Shown here in pieces: positions 52,533 through 61,836 of a DNA stretch of 64,000 bases. Source of the stretch: Streptomyces camponoticapitis (lineage in GTDB: Bacteria; Actinomycetota; Actinomycetes; Streptomycetales; Streptomycetaceae). The translations under genes were made by a program, and so were the position numbers. Position 1 is the stretch's first letter. Each line of letters opens with the position of its first letter. Under the pieces are notes generated by a model that saw nothing but the letters and a program-made list of their open reading frames with translations, was not told the origin of the DNA and ran no database searches. The stretch is taken from assembly GCF_014646115.1 (NCBI RefSeq), contig NZ_BMMV01000001.1:360084-424083 (forward strand), given 5' to 3'.

Positions 52533-53374
52533 CCGCCCCGTACGAACAGCAGGCCCCGATCTGGCAGGGCGGGCAGCCCCTCGGGTCGTACGTCTCGCCG
52601 ATCCCGGTCCGCCGGGCCACCCTCGGTGACGCGGTGGCCTCGGAGTGGACCAAGATCCGTTCGGTCCGTTCGACCATGTGGACACTCGGCGTCATGGTCG
52701 TCCTGATGGTGGGCGTCGGCGTGCTCGTGGCCTGGGGTGTCTCCCTTTCGGAGGCCGCTCTCGGCGCGGACTCGGCGCTGCCGCTGGGCTTCTTCGGTGT
52801 GCTGCTGGGGTCGATCTGTGTGATCACCCTCGGCGTGCTGACGATCGCGTCCGAGTACGGCACGGGCATGATCCGCACCACCCTGACCGCCTGCCCCAGC
52901 CGGGGCCGGGTGCTGGCGGCGAAGTCGATCGTCTTCTTCCTGCTCGTCCTGACGATCACGACGGTGACGGCGGCCCTGGTGGGCGCCATCCAGGTGGCCA
53001 TGCTCGACGGCCGCGCGGCCACCGGTCAGGAGTGGGTGCGGGCCACTCTCGGTGTGGGCCTGTTCATGGCGCTGCTGGGCCTGCTGTCGCTGGCCGTCGG
53101 CTCGCTCATCCGGCACTCCGCGGGCGCGATCACCCTCATGATCGGGGTGGTGCTGCTGCCGCTGGTGATGGCGATGTTCATGTTCTCGTCGTCACTGGTC
53201 GACGTGCAGGAGGCACTCTTCGAATACTCGATCCCCAGCCAGATCTCGGTGCTCTACGACGTCTCGATGACCGGGTCGGGTCCGAACGGCTGGGACCCGG
53301 TGTTCATCGCGGCGGCCGCCACGGCCGCGGTGATGGGCTTCGCCTTCTTCGCGCTCAACCGCCGCGACGTGTAG
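52529..53374 (+). CDS. ABC-2 type permease, second pair
   Basis: This 281-residue membrane protein has six hydrophobic segments after a cytoplasmic N-terminus (TAPYEQQAPIWQGGQPLG) absent from the first permease. The shared core begins ASEWTKIRSVRSTMWTLG and includes SEYGTGMIRTTLTACPSRG. ATG 52529 overlaps the ATPase stop by four bases, so the pair is coupled. It ends the second exporter operon. Confidence 0.86.
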   Translation: MTAPYEQQAPIWQGGQPLGSYVSPIPVRRATLGDAVASEWTKIRSVRSTMWTLGVMVVLMVGVGVLVAWGVSLSEAALGADSALPLGFFGVLLGSICVITLGVLTIASEYGTGMIRTTLTACPSRGRVLAAKSIVFFLLVLTITTVTAALVGAIQVAMLDGRAATGQEWVRATLGVGLFMALLGLLSLAVGSLIRHSAGAITLMIGVVLLPLVMAMFMFSSSLVDVQEALFEYSIPSQISVLYDVSMTGSGPNGWDPVFIAAAATAAVMGFAFFALNRRDV

Positions 53375-53441
53375 GGCGGTTGGCCGCGCCGTCACCGGGG
53401 CCGCCGTCGGGCCCGTACGTCAGGCCCGGCATCGGCCCGGC

Positions 53442-53771
53442 TCAGAACTTCGGCGCGTTGCGGGACCGCTGCACCCGCGTGGTGCGGCGGTCCTTCGCGT
53501 TCCAGCACGCCTTGTGCCAGTGCCGCCGGTCGTCCACGCCGCCGTACTCGGGCCACGCCACCACGTGCGGCACACTGGAGGGGATCTCCTGGTCGCAGCC
53601 GGGGCACCGGTACCGCTTTCCCGCGGCGCTCGCGCCGGCCACCTGCCGGACCGCCCACTCCTCGCCCTGCCAGGACTCGGTCCGCTGAAAGCCGCCGTAC
53701 CGGTCCGACGCCTCACCGGCGTGGTCGGTCGGGGGCTCGCCGCCTCGGGGGCGGTTGCGGCGCGGGGACAC
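53442..53771 (-). CDS. Small zinc-ribbon-like conserved protein
   Basis: This 109-residue protein starts MSPRRNRPRGGE (GTG 53771, preceded by GAGGTG). It carries a likely metal site: KRYRCPGCDQEIP (two Cys), HVVAWPEYGG and RRHWHKACWNAKDRR (His and Cys). The basic C-terminus ends RVQRSRNAPKF. Relatives in Streptomyces are annotated ATP/GTP-binding, but I see no P-loop. A role in nucleic-acid binding is possible from the CxxC and basic tail, but is unproven. Confidence 0.75.
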   Translation of the reverse strand: MSPRRNRPRGGEPPTDHAGEASDRYGGFQRTESWQGEEWAVRQVAGASAAGKRYRCPGCDQEIPSSVPHVVAWPEYGGVDDRRHWHKACWNAKDRRTTRVQRSRNAPKF

Positions 53772-53981
53772 ATGACACCTCACGGGGCAGACAGCACTGT
53801 TCCCCTCCAGCGTACGGGCCGCTCCGCCGGAGCCATGGCGGCACGGCGTGAGACGGTGGCACCCGCACGGGGCAGTTAGCGGACAATCGCAACAACTTCG
53901 GTGGCGCCCGTGCCCATGGCACGTGTCAGACGTTAATGCCAGCAGGGGGGAGCCGCGTCAGCCGCAAGGAGGCAGAAGGCG

Positions 53982-55007
53982 ATGCGAGTTGGAGCTTTTG
54001 TACTGGCCGCCCAGTTCCCGGGCCAGGGCCAGGGGGAAGCACTGCACCGGGCGGTGCGCACGGCGGAGGTCGGCGAGGAGTCCGGACTGGACTCGGTCTG
54101 GCTTGCCGAGCACCACTTCGTGCCGTACGGCACCTGCCCGTCGGCCGTGACACTGGCCGGACTGCTTCTCGGACGTACCCGGCGCATACGGGTGGGTACG
54201 GCGGTCAGTGTGTTGCCGAACACGCATCCGGTGGCCCTGGGCGAGCAGGCGGCGCTGCTGCACCTGCTCTCCGGCGGGCGGTTCTCACTCGGCGTGGGCC
54301 GGGGCGGGCCCTGGGTCGACCTGGAGGTCTTCGGATCGGGTCTCCAGGCGTACGAACGGGACTTCCCCGAGTCGCTCGATCTGCTGCTGCGGTGGCTGCG
54401 CGAGCCGCGGGTGTCGGCGGACGGCGAGCGCTTCCGGTTCCGTGAAGTCCCCGTCGTACCAAGGACGGACGAGTTGATCGGGGGCGCCGGCGGACCCGAG
54501 GTGGTCGTGGCGTGCACGTCCGCGAAGAGCGTGCGGCTGGCGGCCGAGCGCGGACTGCCGATGCTGCTGGGGATGCACTGCGGGGACGAGGAGAAGGCCG
54601 AGATGGTGGCCCTGTGGCGGACGTACGCCATCGCCGCCGGCCACACTCCCGAGGAGGCGGCCGGCGTCGGGCACGTGTCCGCGGGGGTGGCGCAGATCGC
54701 GGACAGCCCCACGGAGGCGACCGAGACGCTGGTGAAGGCCATGCCCGGCTGGCTGAGGCAGGGGCTCGACGCCCATGTGACGGTGGACGGCAGGCACAGG
54801 TCCATGCGCGATCCCGTCGGGTACACGGAACTGCTGTGCGGGCTGCATCCGGTGGGGCCTCCCCGGCTCGCCGCCGACCGCCTCGCGGCCACGGCGGAAC
54901 GAACCGGAATCACACGCTTCGCACTGCTCGTCGAGGGCTCCGGGGACCTGGTGGCCACGGAGGAGAACGTCCGGAGAATAGGGGCCGAGGTGCTGCCCCG
55001 GCTCTGA
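53982..55007 (+). CDS. LLM-class flavin-dependent oxidoreductase
   Basis: This 341-residue protein has the bacterial luciferase-like fold: LDSVWLAEHHFVPYG near residue 40, RIRVGTAVSVLPNTHPVALG, LHLLSGGRFSLGVGRGGPW and a late VVVACTSAKSVRLAAERGL. It is closer to the FMN-dependent alkanal-monooxygenase-like group than the protein encoded at 8778. ATG 53982 has AAGGAGG upstream at a good distance. It stands alone. Substrate unknown. Confidence 0.85.
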   Translation: MRVGAFVLAAQFPGQGQGEALHRAVRTAEVGEESGLDSVWLAEHHFVPYGTCPSAVTLAGLLLGRTRRIRVGTAVSVLPNTHPVALGEQAALLHLLSGGRFSLGVGRGGPWVDLEVFGSGLQAYERDFPESLDLLLRWLREPRVSADGERFRFREVPVVPRTDELIGGAGGPEVVVACTSAKSVRLAAERGLPMLLGMHCGDEEKAEMVALWRTYAIAAGHTPEEAAGVGHVSAGVAQIADSPTEATETLVKAMPGWLRQGLDAHVTVDGRHRSMRDPVGYTELLCGLHPVGPPRLAADRLAATAERTGITRFALLVEGSGDLVATEENVRRIGAEVLPRL

Positions 55008-55085
55008 GGCGGCGCGGCCGAACTCACGCCGGTCGTCCGGCGGATCCCTGTGTCGGCCCAGGAATCCGCCGCCAGACCGGAGCCG

Positions 55086-55478
55086 TCAGCAGTCCCGCAG
55101 CGTCGGGGACTGGTTGAGCAGCTGACCCCGGATGGAAGTGAAGCGGGCGAGCCTCTCGTCGACCGAGGAGTCGAGCGGGAACACCGCGACCCGGTGACAG
55201 TTCTGGAAGGCCAGCCGTACCCCGAAGTGGCGCTGGAGCGCACCGCGGATGGCGTCACTGGCGAGTGCGCGCAGCAGCTGACCACGTGCCTGCTCGTCCG
55301 GCGGCGGCGTCTGGTTGTCGGCGAACTCTCCGCCGTCCACCTTCAGCTGAGCCACCAAGGAGCTGATCATCTCCCACGCGAAGGGCAGGGAGGTCCGGAC
55401 GCAGTCGACGAATTCGGCTTCGTCGACCTCGCCTCGCTCGGCCTGCTCCAACAGTGCCGGTGAGACGTCGAGCGACAT
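55086..55478 (-). CDS. Conserved actinobacterial protein of unknown function
   Basis: This 130-residue soluble, mostly helical and acidic protein begins [20 protein letters not shown], has the recognisable stretch [16 protein letters not shown] and two C-terminal cysteines ([10 protein letters not shown] and LRDC). ATG 55478 follows AGAGGAGA. It is conserved next to nucS in Streptomyces as far as I recall. No domain suggests an activity; a small adaptor or regulator is conceivable only. Confidence 0.72.
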   Translation of the reverse strand: MSLDVSPALLEQAERGEVDEAEFVDCVRTSLPFAWEMISSLVAQLKVDGGEFADNQTPPPDEQARGQLLRALASDAIRGALQRHFGVRLAFQNCHRVAVFPLDSSVDERLARFTSIRGQLLNQSPTLRDC

Positions 55479-55691
55479 GGGTTCTCCTCTCGCGACCCCA
55501 CCAAAGCGGGGCCTTACGGGCAGGGAAGGGGGAGACGACGACGCAGCGTGCACGACCGGCGACCTCCTGCATCCACGTTATGCGTGCTGTCCGGACCGCA
55601 CCAGGCGAATGGGAACACAACCGGCCACAAACGAAAGGGGCTTGGGGGGCGAATCGCGATGAACGGCGCCAGTCGAGTAGCGTTGCGGACC

Positions 55692-56363
55692 ATGCGTCTC
55701 GTCATCGCCCGCTGCTCCGTCGACTACGCGGGCCGGCTCACCGCCCACCTGCCCATCGCTCCCCGTCTGATCCTGGTCAAAGCTGACGGGAGCGTGTCGA
55801 TCCACGCGGACGACAGGGCGTACAAACCGCTCAACTGGATGTCCCCGCCGTGCACTCTCAAAGAGGGCACCGGCGACGATGTCGGAGTATGGACGGTCGT
55901 GAACAAAGCGGGCGAGAAACTGATCATCACGATGGAGGAAATCCTCCATGACTCGTCACACGAACTCGGTGTCGATCCCGGCCTGATCAAGGATGGCGTG
56001 GAAGCACACCTCCAGGAGCTTCTCGCCGACCGCATCGAGACACTCGGCGACGGCTACAGCCTGATCCGCCGCGAATACCCCACCGCCATCGGCCCGGTGG
56101 ACATCCTGTGCCGCGACGCGGACGGCGCGACGGTCGCGATCGAGATCAAACGTCGCGGCGACATCGACGGCGTGGAACAACTGACGCGCTACCTCGACCT
56201 GTTGAACCGCGACCCCCATCTCTCCCCGGTGCGGGGCCTGTTCGCCGCCCAGGAGATCAAACCCCAGGCCCGTGTGCTGGCGACGGACCGGGGCATCGGA
56301 TGCGTGGTGCTGGACTACGACGCGCTGCGGGGCATCGAGGACGACAAACTGCGGCTGTTCTGA
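55692..56363 (+). CDS. nucS: Mismatch endonuclease NucS
   Basis: This 223-residue NucS/EndoMS cuts both strands at G-T, T-T and G-G mismatches and gives actinobacteria a mismatch repair without MutS-MutL. The N-terminal DNA-binding half begins [20 protein letters not shown]. The C-terminal nuclease half has the RecB-type site [12 protein letters not shown] and VAIEIKRRG with Glu and Lys, and QLTRYLDLL. The C-terminus ends LRLF, the beta-clamp-contacting type. I chose ATG 55692; TAGCGT eight bases upstream suggests a leaderless start. Frames extending further upstream do not match. Confidence 0.93.
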   Translation: MRLVIARCSVDYAGRLTAHLPIAPRLILVKADGSVSIHADDRAYKPLNWMSPPCTLKEGTGDDVGVWTVVNKAGEKLIITMEEILHDSSHELGVDPGLIKDGVEAHLQELLADRIETLGDGYSLIRREYPTAIGPVDILCRDADGATVAIEIKRRGDIDGVEQLTRYLDLLNRDPHLSPVRGLFAAQEIKPQARVLATDRGIGCVVLDYDALRGIEDDKLRLF

Positions 56364-56406
56364 GGGTGGTCGTCGGAGTCCACCGGGAACCGGACGCTTC
56401 GACGGA

Positions 56407-57009
56407 TCAGCGCCCGGACAACCTCTGAGCCTCGACTGGTGCGGCCGACCTGGCGGCCCGCTCGACCTTCGCCCAGTGGGCGGCTCGGGCTTCCTCGCCG
56501 ATCCGCGTCTCGTGTTCGGCGCGCAACCCGGTCCGGCCGTCCAGGCCCTCGCGCAGGATATCGGCGTGCCCGGTGTGCCGGACGGACTCGCCGAGGACAT
56601 GGACCATGACGGCGAACAGGTTCGTGCCGGCATGAGGCTCCGGCCACCACGGCACCTGGCCGGGGGCGTCGAGGGGAAGCCCGTTGATCGTGGCGTCGGA
56701 GTGCTCCCACGTGCGCCGGTAGAACCCGACGATCTGATCGCGGGTCTCGTCCTCCGTCGCCCACAGATCGCTGCCGTCGGAGTCCTGCCAGCGGGGCAGC
56801 GGTTCCGGGGAAGGGCGGTCGAAGACCTCGCCGAAGTACCTGGCCTCGACGGTGGCCACGTGTTTGACCAGACCGAGCAGGTTGGTCCCGGTCGCTGTCA
56901 AAGGCCGGCGGGCGTCGTATTCGGACAAGCCGTCGAGTTTCCAGAGCAGCGCCTTGCGGTCGCGCCGCAGTCTCCCGTACAGGTTGTCCTTCGCGAACTC
57001 ATCGATCAT
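56407..57009 (-). CDS. DinB-family (DUF664) metal-binding protein
   Basis: This 200-residue four-helix protein of the DinB/mycothiol-dependent superfamily shows the probable metal His residues: LVKHVATVEARYFG, NLFAVMVHVLGESVRHTGHADILRE. Actinobacterial members often use mycothiol as a cofactor for detoxification; the activity here is unknown. I chose ATG 57009; an in-frame GTG at 57027 is possible. It ends 43 bases after the convergent nucS. Confidence 0.83.
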   Translation of the reverse strand: MIDEFAKDNLYGRLRRDRKALLWKLDGLSEYDARRPLTATGTNLLGLVKHVATVEARYFGEVFDRPSPEPLPRWQDSDGSDLWATEDETRDQIVGFYRRTWEHSDATINGLPLDAPGQVPWWPEPHAGTNLFAVMVHVLGESVRHTGHADILREGLDGRTGLRAEHETRIGEEARAAHWAKVERAARSAAPVEAQRLSGR

Positions 57010-57070
57010 GCGGCTTGAGCCTGCCACGGGCCGCTCGTGGTCTCAAGATCCCATCGAGAAGGGTCCTGGT

Positions 57071-57493
57071 ATGGGAAGCCGGACGCGCCCCGCGAGGGAG
57101 ACGGACGCGGAGGCGTTGACCGAGGTCGACGTTCTCGCGCGCGGAGGGGACGAGGGGCGGCGGGCGAGTATCAGGCGGTGGTGCCGGGAAGGGGTGGCGA
57201 CCGTCGCCGAGGACGCTTCCGGGCCGCTCGGCTACAGCGTCGTCGAATACACCTTCTTCGAGCAGGGCTTCGTCACCATGCTGACGGTGGCACCGGCGGC
57301 CCGTGGCAGGGGAGTTGGGCGCCGGCTGCTGGACGACGCGGCCGACTCGTGCACGGCCCCGAAGCTGTTCACCTCGACCAATGTCTCCAACCAGCCGATG
57401 CTGCGGCTGCTCCGGCGGGCCGGATGGAGCCCGGTCGGCATGCTCCACGGTCTCGACGAGGGCGACCCCGAGCTGTTCTATCTCTGCCCATGA
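57071..57493 (+). CDS. GNAT-family N-acetyltransferase
   Basis: This 140-residue single-domain acetyltransferase has the acetyl-CoA-binding motif LTVAPAARGRGVGRRLLDDA (Q/RxxGxG/A type) in the middle and the late motif LRLLRRAGWSPVGM. ATG 57071 follows AGAAGG eight bases upstream. It lies divergent from the DinB gene with about 60 bases between starts. Substrate unknown. Confidence 0.86.
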   Translation: MGSRTRPARETDAEALTEVDVLARGGDEGRRASIRRWCREGVATVAEDASGPLGYSVVEYTFFEQGFVTMLTVAPAARGRGVGRRLLDDAADSCTAPKLFTSTNVSNQPMLRLLRRAGWSPVGMLHGLDEGDPELFYLCP

Positions 57494-57510
57494 GCCCGGG
57501 GCCGGTCCTG

Positions 57511-60066
57511 TCAGATCACCGACGGGGTGGTGTCCGGGGAGTCCGACGGGGACACGGATGTCGGTTCCGCCGGGATTCCCACCGTCGCCGACTCGGGGGG
57601 CTCCGGGGGCCGCGGCTCCTCCGGGGTGGATGACGGCGGGGGCGACGTCGGAGTCGACGGAGGGGGTGACGTCGGAGTCGACGGCGGAGGCGTGGTCGTC
57701 TTCGTCGGCGAGGGGCTGGTCTTCGTCGGGTCCGGGTCGGAGGGGTCCGGGTCGTCGTCCGGCTTGGACGGGCCGTCGGACGGGGTGCTGCCCGGGCCGG
57801 TGGACTGCGAACCGCCGCTCGTGCTCGGCGTCGGCGCGTCCGAACCGTTGTTGACGGGGACCCCGCCCGGTTTCGCCGGCCTCTCCGTGCTCTCGTCCGT
57901 CGGCGTCCCGCTGTCGTATCCGGCGGTGCCGTCGTCGTCGTCCGTCGAATGGTCCGTCTGGACCCGGTCCGTGGGCGAGCTGTCGTTGCCCGACGCCCCG
58001 AGTGTCACGACGGTGCCCAGTACGGCGGCGAGTACGGCCCCCGCCCCGGCCGCGACCAGGTTGCGCCGCGCGCCGCCCAGCACGGGGCGGCGTCGGCGGG
58101 CGGACGACGCTCCGGTGGGCGCCGCCGTGACCGGAGTGTCGTCGCGCCGGGTCACCAGCGTCATCCGGTCGTCCGGCGACGCCGGGTTGGCCACGGGCAC
58201 GACCATCGACACGCCGCGCGGCGGCGAGACCGGCAGTTCGTCGTCGGCCCGGTGGTAGGGGACGACCGCCGTGTTCCCGTTCTCGCGGTCGCTGACCAGG
58301 GCCAGCGCCCTGCGCCCGGACACCGTGCCGCGCTTGTCCGCCACCGCCCCGCGCATGCCGATCGAGGTCTCCAGTTCGGCGCGGGCCCGGTCCAGGCTTC
58401 CGACGCAGAGCGCGAGAATCCCCAACTCGTGGTGGAAATAAGCCTCTTCGGCGACCTCTCCGGCGATCCTCGCCGCCTCCTGGCCGATCCGCAGCGCGCG
58501 CTCCCAGGCGCCCCAGTGCAGTCCCGCCATGAACGCGGGCGCCGCTCCCCTGGCCAGCAGGACGGCGGCGCTCGCGTGCCCCGCCTCGCCGCTGGACACC
58601 AGCGGTGTCATCGCCGCGAGCAGCGAGTCCGCCTCGGCCGAGGCCCGGCGCGGGGTGACCGAGGGATGGCCGGCCCACCAGGTGAAGTGCTGGACGGCGA
58701 CGTGCGCGCGGGACGTGGCCTCGTCGCCGTACCCCTGCGCCTCCAGTTGGGCGAGCGCGCCGGCGGCGAGCCGGTAGCGCGTGCCGACGGGTGAGAGCAG
58801 ACCGGCGACCATCAGTTCGCCGATGGCGGCGTCGGCGTGGGTGTCGCCCACCAGGGCCGGGAGATGGGCCTGGTGCGGGACCTCACCGCCGAGCGCGACG
58901 GCGAACCGCAACGTCTCACGCGCGGCCTCGGAGAGCCGGGAGGCGAGCAGCACCGCCGGCGCGGCGCCCTCGCCGAGAGTCGGCAGCGGGATGTCGTACC
59001 CGTCGGCGGTCAGCCCGTCGTCCGCGAACAGGTCGTCCCGGTCCTGCCCTTGGCCGTACGGGGGGTCGGCCAGCTCATGGACGAAGACCCCGTCCGCCTC
59101 GTACGCCTCGGAGTCGGCGCGCAGCCGGTCACGTCCGCGCAGCAGCGCGGCGGCCTGGACGAAGCGCTGCGGCAGTCCCTCGGACTCGAACCAGAGGTCC
59201 CCGGCCCAGTTCGCCTCCTCGTCGGTCAGCGGGCGCCCCGTCGCGCGCTCCAGCAGATCGAGCGAGGCGCCGCGGCCGAGCCCGCCGAGCAGGACCTCTT
59301 CGAGGCGCGAGCGCGAGATGGGGGCGTCCACGTCGGGCGTGACGGCGAGGAGGAAGGCGCATTCGGGCGCGGCCTCCAGGAGTTCGTCCAGCGGCTCGCC
59401 GCCGAATTCGAGGTCGTCGACGACGACGATCGCGCCGATACCGCGGACCAGGCCCAACAGGCCCGCGCGGTCCGGGCGGTGCAGCACGGACCGGTAGACC
59501 GCCGCGTACAGCTCGTACAGCAGCTCGGTGACGGTGCGGTGGTGGCCGGAGAGCCGTACGACGCCGTCCGGCGCGAGGTCCTCGCAGTCGGCGGCGACGG
59601 CCTCGACGAGTGCGGTACGGCCGGAGCCCGCCGACCCGGTGAGCCGTACGGAGTGCCCGCGTCCGAGCAGCGCGACGAGTTGTTCGCGCTCCCCCTGACG
59701 CTCCAGCAGCGGGAGCGGCGGGGCGCCGGGGCCGGACGGTATCGGCGGACGCCCGGCGCGGCGCTGCTCGGCGCGCTCGTCGGCGTCGAGCCTGACGGGG
59801 GCGGGCGGCTGCGACCCCGGCGGGCACGGCTCGATCTCGCTGCCGTCGACCGGGTTGACGGTGATCAGGAAGTCGCCCGAGATCAGCTCGACGGTGCGCG
59901 CGGGTGTCGGGTGCGTCAGCCACGGGCTCGGCCGGTCGGCGGCTTCGGCGGAGCCGTCCTCGGCGCGCCCGGTGCCCGCGCGACCGGTACCGGTGCCCGT
60001 GGGACCGGCCCCGTCGGGACCTGGGTCCGTCGGGTGGGTCGGGTGGGTCGGGTCGGTCGGGTTCAT
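57511..60066 (-). CDS. Membrane-anchored P-loop ATPase with Pro/Thr/Asp-rich tail
   Basis: This 851-residue protein starts at ATG 60066 (MNPTDPTHP), eight bases after GGGGGG. After a Pro/Gly-rich lead of about 50 residues it has Walker A GSAGSGRTA (about 144-152) and Walker B AIVVVDDLE (about 212-220), as in STAND/LuxR-associated ATPases. A winged-helix-like and helical-repeat region extends to about 600. A single membrane helix (about 670-690, NLVAAGAGAVLAAVLGTVV) follows. The last 158 residues are Pro, Thr, Ser and Asp-rich with PPPSTPTS repeats, probably outside. No LuxR DNA-binding domain is seen. Role unknown. Confidence 0.82.
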   Translation of the reverse strand: MNPTDPTHPTHPTDPGPDGAGPTGTGTGRAGTGRAEDGSAEAADRPSPWLTHPTPARTVELISGDFLITVNPVDGSEIEPCPPGSQPPAPVRLDADERAEQRRAGRPPIPSGPGAPPLPLLERQGEREQLVALLGRGHSVRLTGSAGSGRTALVEAVAADCEDLAPDGVVRLSGHHRTVTELLYELYAAVYRSVLHRPDRAGLLGLVRGIGAIVVVDDLEFGGEPLDELLEAAPECAFLLAVTPDVDAPISRSRLEEVLLGGLGRGASLDLLERATGRPLTDEEANWAGDLWFESEGLPQRFVQAAALLRGRDRLRADSEAYEADGVFVHELADPPYGQGQDRDDLFADDGLTADGYDIPLPTLGEGAAPAVLLASRLSEAARETLRFAVALGGEVPHQAHLPALVGDTHADAAIGELMVAGLLSPVGTRYRLAAGALAQLEAQGYGDEATSRAHVAVQHFTWWAGHPSVTPRRASAEADSLLAAMTPLVSSGEAGHASAAVLLARGAAPAFMAGLHWGAWERALRIGQEAARIAGEVAEEAYFHHELGILALCVGSLDRARAELETSIGMRGAVADKRGTVSGRRALALVSDRENGNTAVVPYHRADDELPVSPPRGVSMVVPVANPASPDDRMTLVTRRDDTPVTAAPTGASSARRRRPVLGGARRNLVAAGAGAVLAAVLGTVVTLGASGNDSSPTDRVQTDHSTDDDDGTAGYDSGTPTDESTERPAKPGGVPVNNGSDAPTPSTSGGSQSTGPGSTPSDGPSKPDDDPDPSDPDPTKTSPSPTKTTTPPPSTPTSPPPSTPTSPPPSSTPEEPRPPEPPESATVGIPAEPTSVSPSDSPDTTPSVI

Positions 60067-60314
60067 CGTCAAAGCCCCCCAGATCGTGGCGTGCGGTTGC
60101 TCTCCCGGCCTCGCACACCCCGTTGTCACTTCTGGTCCGGTGCCCGCCGTGTGGGTCGGCCGACGGCCGAAACCCTAAACCTCCGCACAGTATCCAGGAA
60201 CAGGCGGGGTGCCGCCTCGTCCGAGACGTCACGGTCTCGTGAGGATTGTGCGTGGCTCCGCGGATGCGACGTGGCTCCGCGGGCGCTGCCGGAGGGCCGG
60301 TCGGTTCGGAAGGG

Positions 60315-60638
60315 TCAGACGCGCGGAAGCGATTCTGCTGCGATGCCGCCCTCGATGGCGAGGATGCGGTGCAGCCGGGTGGCCACCAGAAGGCGCTGCA
60401 TCTGCGCGGGCACACCGCGCAGTACGAGTCTGCGACCGCAGCGGCCGGCCCGCCGGTGCGCGCCCATGATGACGCCGAGGCCCGTGGCGTCCCAGGAATC
60501 CAGTCCGGTCAGATCGAGCACGAGGTCGCCGGCTCCGTCGTCGACGGCCGTGTGCAGGACCGTACGGGCGTCCGCCGCGCTGCGGACGTCGAGGCGGCCC
60601 TCGACGACCAGCTCGGCGTGGTCGCCCCTGATGTACAT
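60315..60638 (-). CDS. STAS-domain anti-anti-sigma-like protein
   Basis: This 107-residue single STAS domain resembles SpoIIAA/RsbV. It has VVEGRLDVRSAADARTVL, then LVLDLTGLDSWDATGLGVIM, where the usual phosphorylated Ser site is Asp-Ala-Thr (DATGLG), so Thr may be the phosphoacceptor. ATG 60638 follows GGGGAGAG. It lies upstream of the ATPase gene in the same direction. The partner kinase or sigma factor is not in the window. Confidence 0.86.
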   Translation of the reverse strand: MYIRGDHAELVVEGRLDVRSAADARTVLHTAVDDGAGDLVLDLTGLDSWDATGLGVIMGAHRRAGRCGRRLVLRGVPAQMQRLLVATRLHRILAIEGGIAAESLPRV

Positions 60639-60820
60639 ACGCTCTCCCCGAATGCTTACGTGCTCCGCGTCGGTCTTCTCTGTGTTCGTGCAATGTCTTT
60701 GTGCAACAACTGACAGCCGCGCGGCCGAGGAAGTTGCCGTCCGTGAGCGAACTGATACCGAATTCACCCGGTGGAGTGAGGGCTCAGCGGTCGATGTGGC
60801 CCGGTGCCCACCGAACGCGG

Positions 60821-61669
60821 TCAGTGCTTGTAGAAGCCCTGCCCGCTCTTGCGCCCGATGTCACCCGCGTCCACCATCCGGCGCATCAGCTCGGGCGCCG
60901 CGAACTTCTCGTCCTGCGACTCGGTGTAGATGTTGTCAGCGGCGTGCAGCAGGATGTCGATGCCCGTGAGGTCGGCGGTGGCGAGCGGCCCCATGGCGTG
61001 CCCGAAGCCGAGCTTGCACGCGATGTCGATGTCCTCGGCCGTCGCGACGCCGGACTCCTGGAGCCTGGCGGCCTCGACGACGAGGGCGGTGATCAGACGG
61101 GTGGTGACGAAGCCCGCGACGTCACGGTTGACGACGATGCAGGTCTTGCCGACGGATTCGGCGAACTCCCGTGTGGTGGCGAGGGTTTCGTCGCTTGTCT
61201 TGTAGCCGCGTACCAGTTCGCAGAGGTTCATCATCGGTACGGGCGAGAAGAAGTGCGCGCCCACGACCCGTTCGGGGCGCTGCGTCGCCGCGGCGATCTT
61301 GGTGATCGGGATGGCCGAGGTGTTGGAGGCGAGGACGGTGTCGTCGCGTACGAGCTTGTCGAGGGTCCGGAAGATCTCGTGCTTGATGTCGAGCTTCTCG
61401 AAGACGGCCTCGACGACGATGTCGGCGTCGGCCGCGGCGTCCAGGTCGGTGGTCGTGGTGATCCGGGCGAGCGCGGCGTCCGCGTCCGCCTCCTCAAGCT
61501 TGCCCTTGGTGACGAACTTGGCGTAACTGGCGCGGATCGCTTCCCTGCCACGGGTCAGGGCCTCGTCGGTCACATCTCGCAGCACGACGTCCCAGCCGGC
61601 CTGGGCCGAGACCTGCGCGATTCCGGACCCCATGAGTCCGGCCCCGATGACGGCGAGCTTCCTGGCCAC
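60821..61669 (-). CDS. 3-hydroxybutyryl-CoA dehydrogenase
   Basis: This 282-residue NAD(P)-dependent enzyme reduces acetoacetyl-CoA or oxidises 3-hydroxyacyl-CoA. The Rossmann motif is LAVIGAGLMGSGIAQVSAQA at the N-terminus; the catalytic His is in VVGAHFFSPVPMMNLCELV; the substrate Ser/Asn region SNTSAIPIT and the C-terminal domain DIACKLGFGHAMGPL are present. It stands alone between the STAS and TetR genes. It could use the product of the thiolase encoded at 42429. Confidence 0.92.
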   Translation of the reverse strand: MARKLAVIGAGLMGSGIAQVSAQAGWDVVLRDVTDEALTRGREAIRASYAKFVTKGKLEEADADAALARITTTTDLDAAADADIVVEAVFEKLDIKHEIFRTLDKLVRDDTVLASNTSAIPITKIAAATQRPERVVGAHFFSPVPMMNLCELVRGYKTSDETLATTREFAESVGKTCIVVNRDVAGFVTTRLITALVVEAARLQESGVATAEDIDIACKLGFGHAMGPLATADLTGIDILLHAADNIYTESQDEKFAAPELMRRMVDAGDIGRKSGQGFYKH

Positions 61670-61836
61670 GACGTACCCCTTGATTTCCGCTGCGGACCCA
61701 CGCGCGGCTTAACACGCGCTTTACATTCCTTCTCTGCCGGAGGCTATCGGTCGTGAGCTGCGCTGTGGTGACGAAGAGATGCGCGTCACGTCTCACATGA
61801 CGGACATCACATCCGCAGGCGTGCCGACAGGGCTCA

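Noticed and set aside
57640..57700. Tandem DNA repeat in the tail of the large ATPase gene
   Set aside because: Explained by the coding repeat PPPSTPTS; no sign of a separate element.
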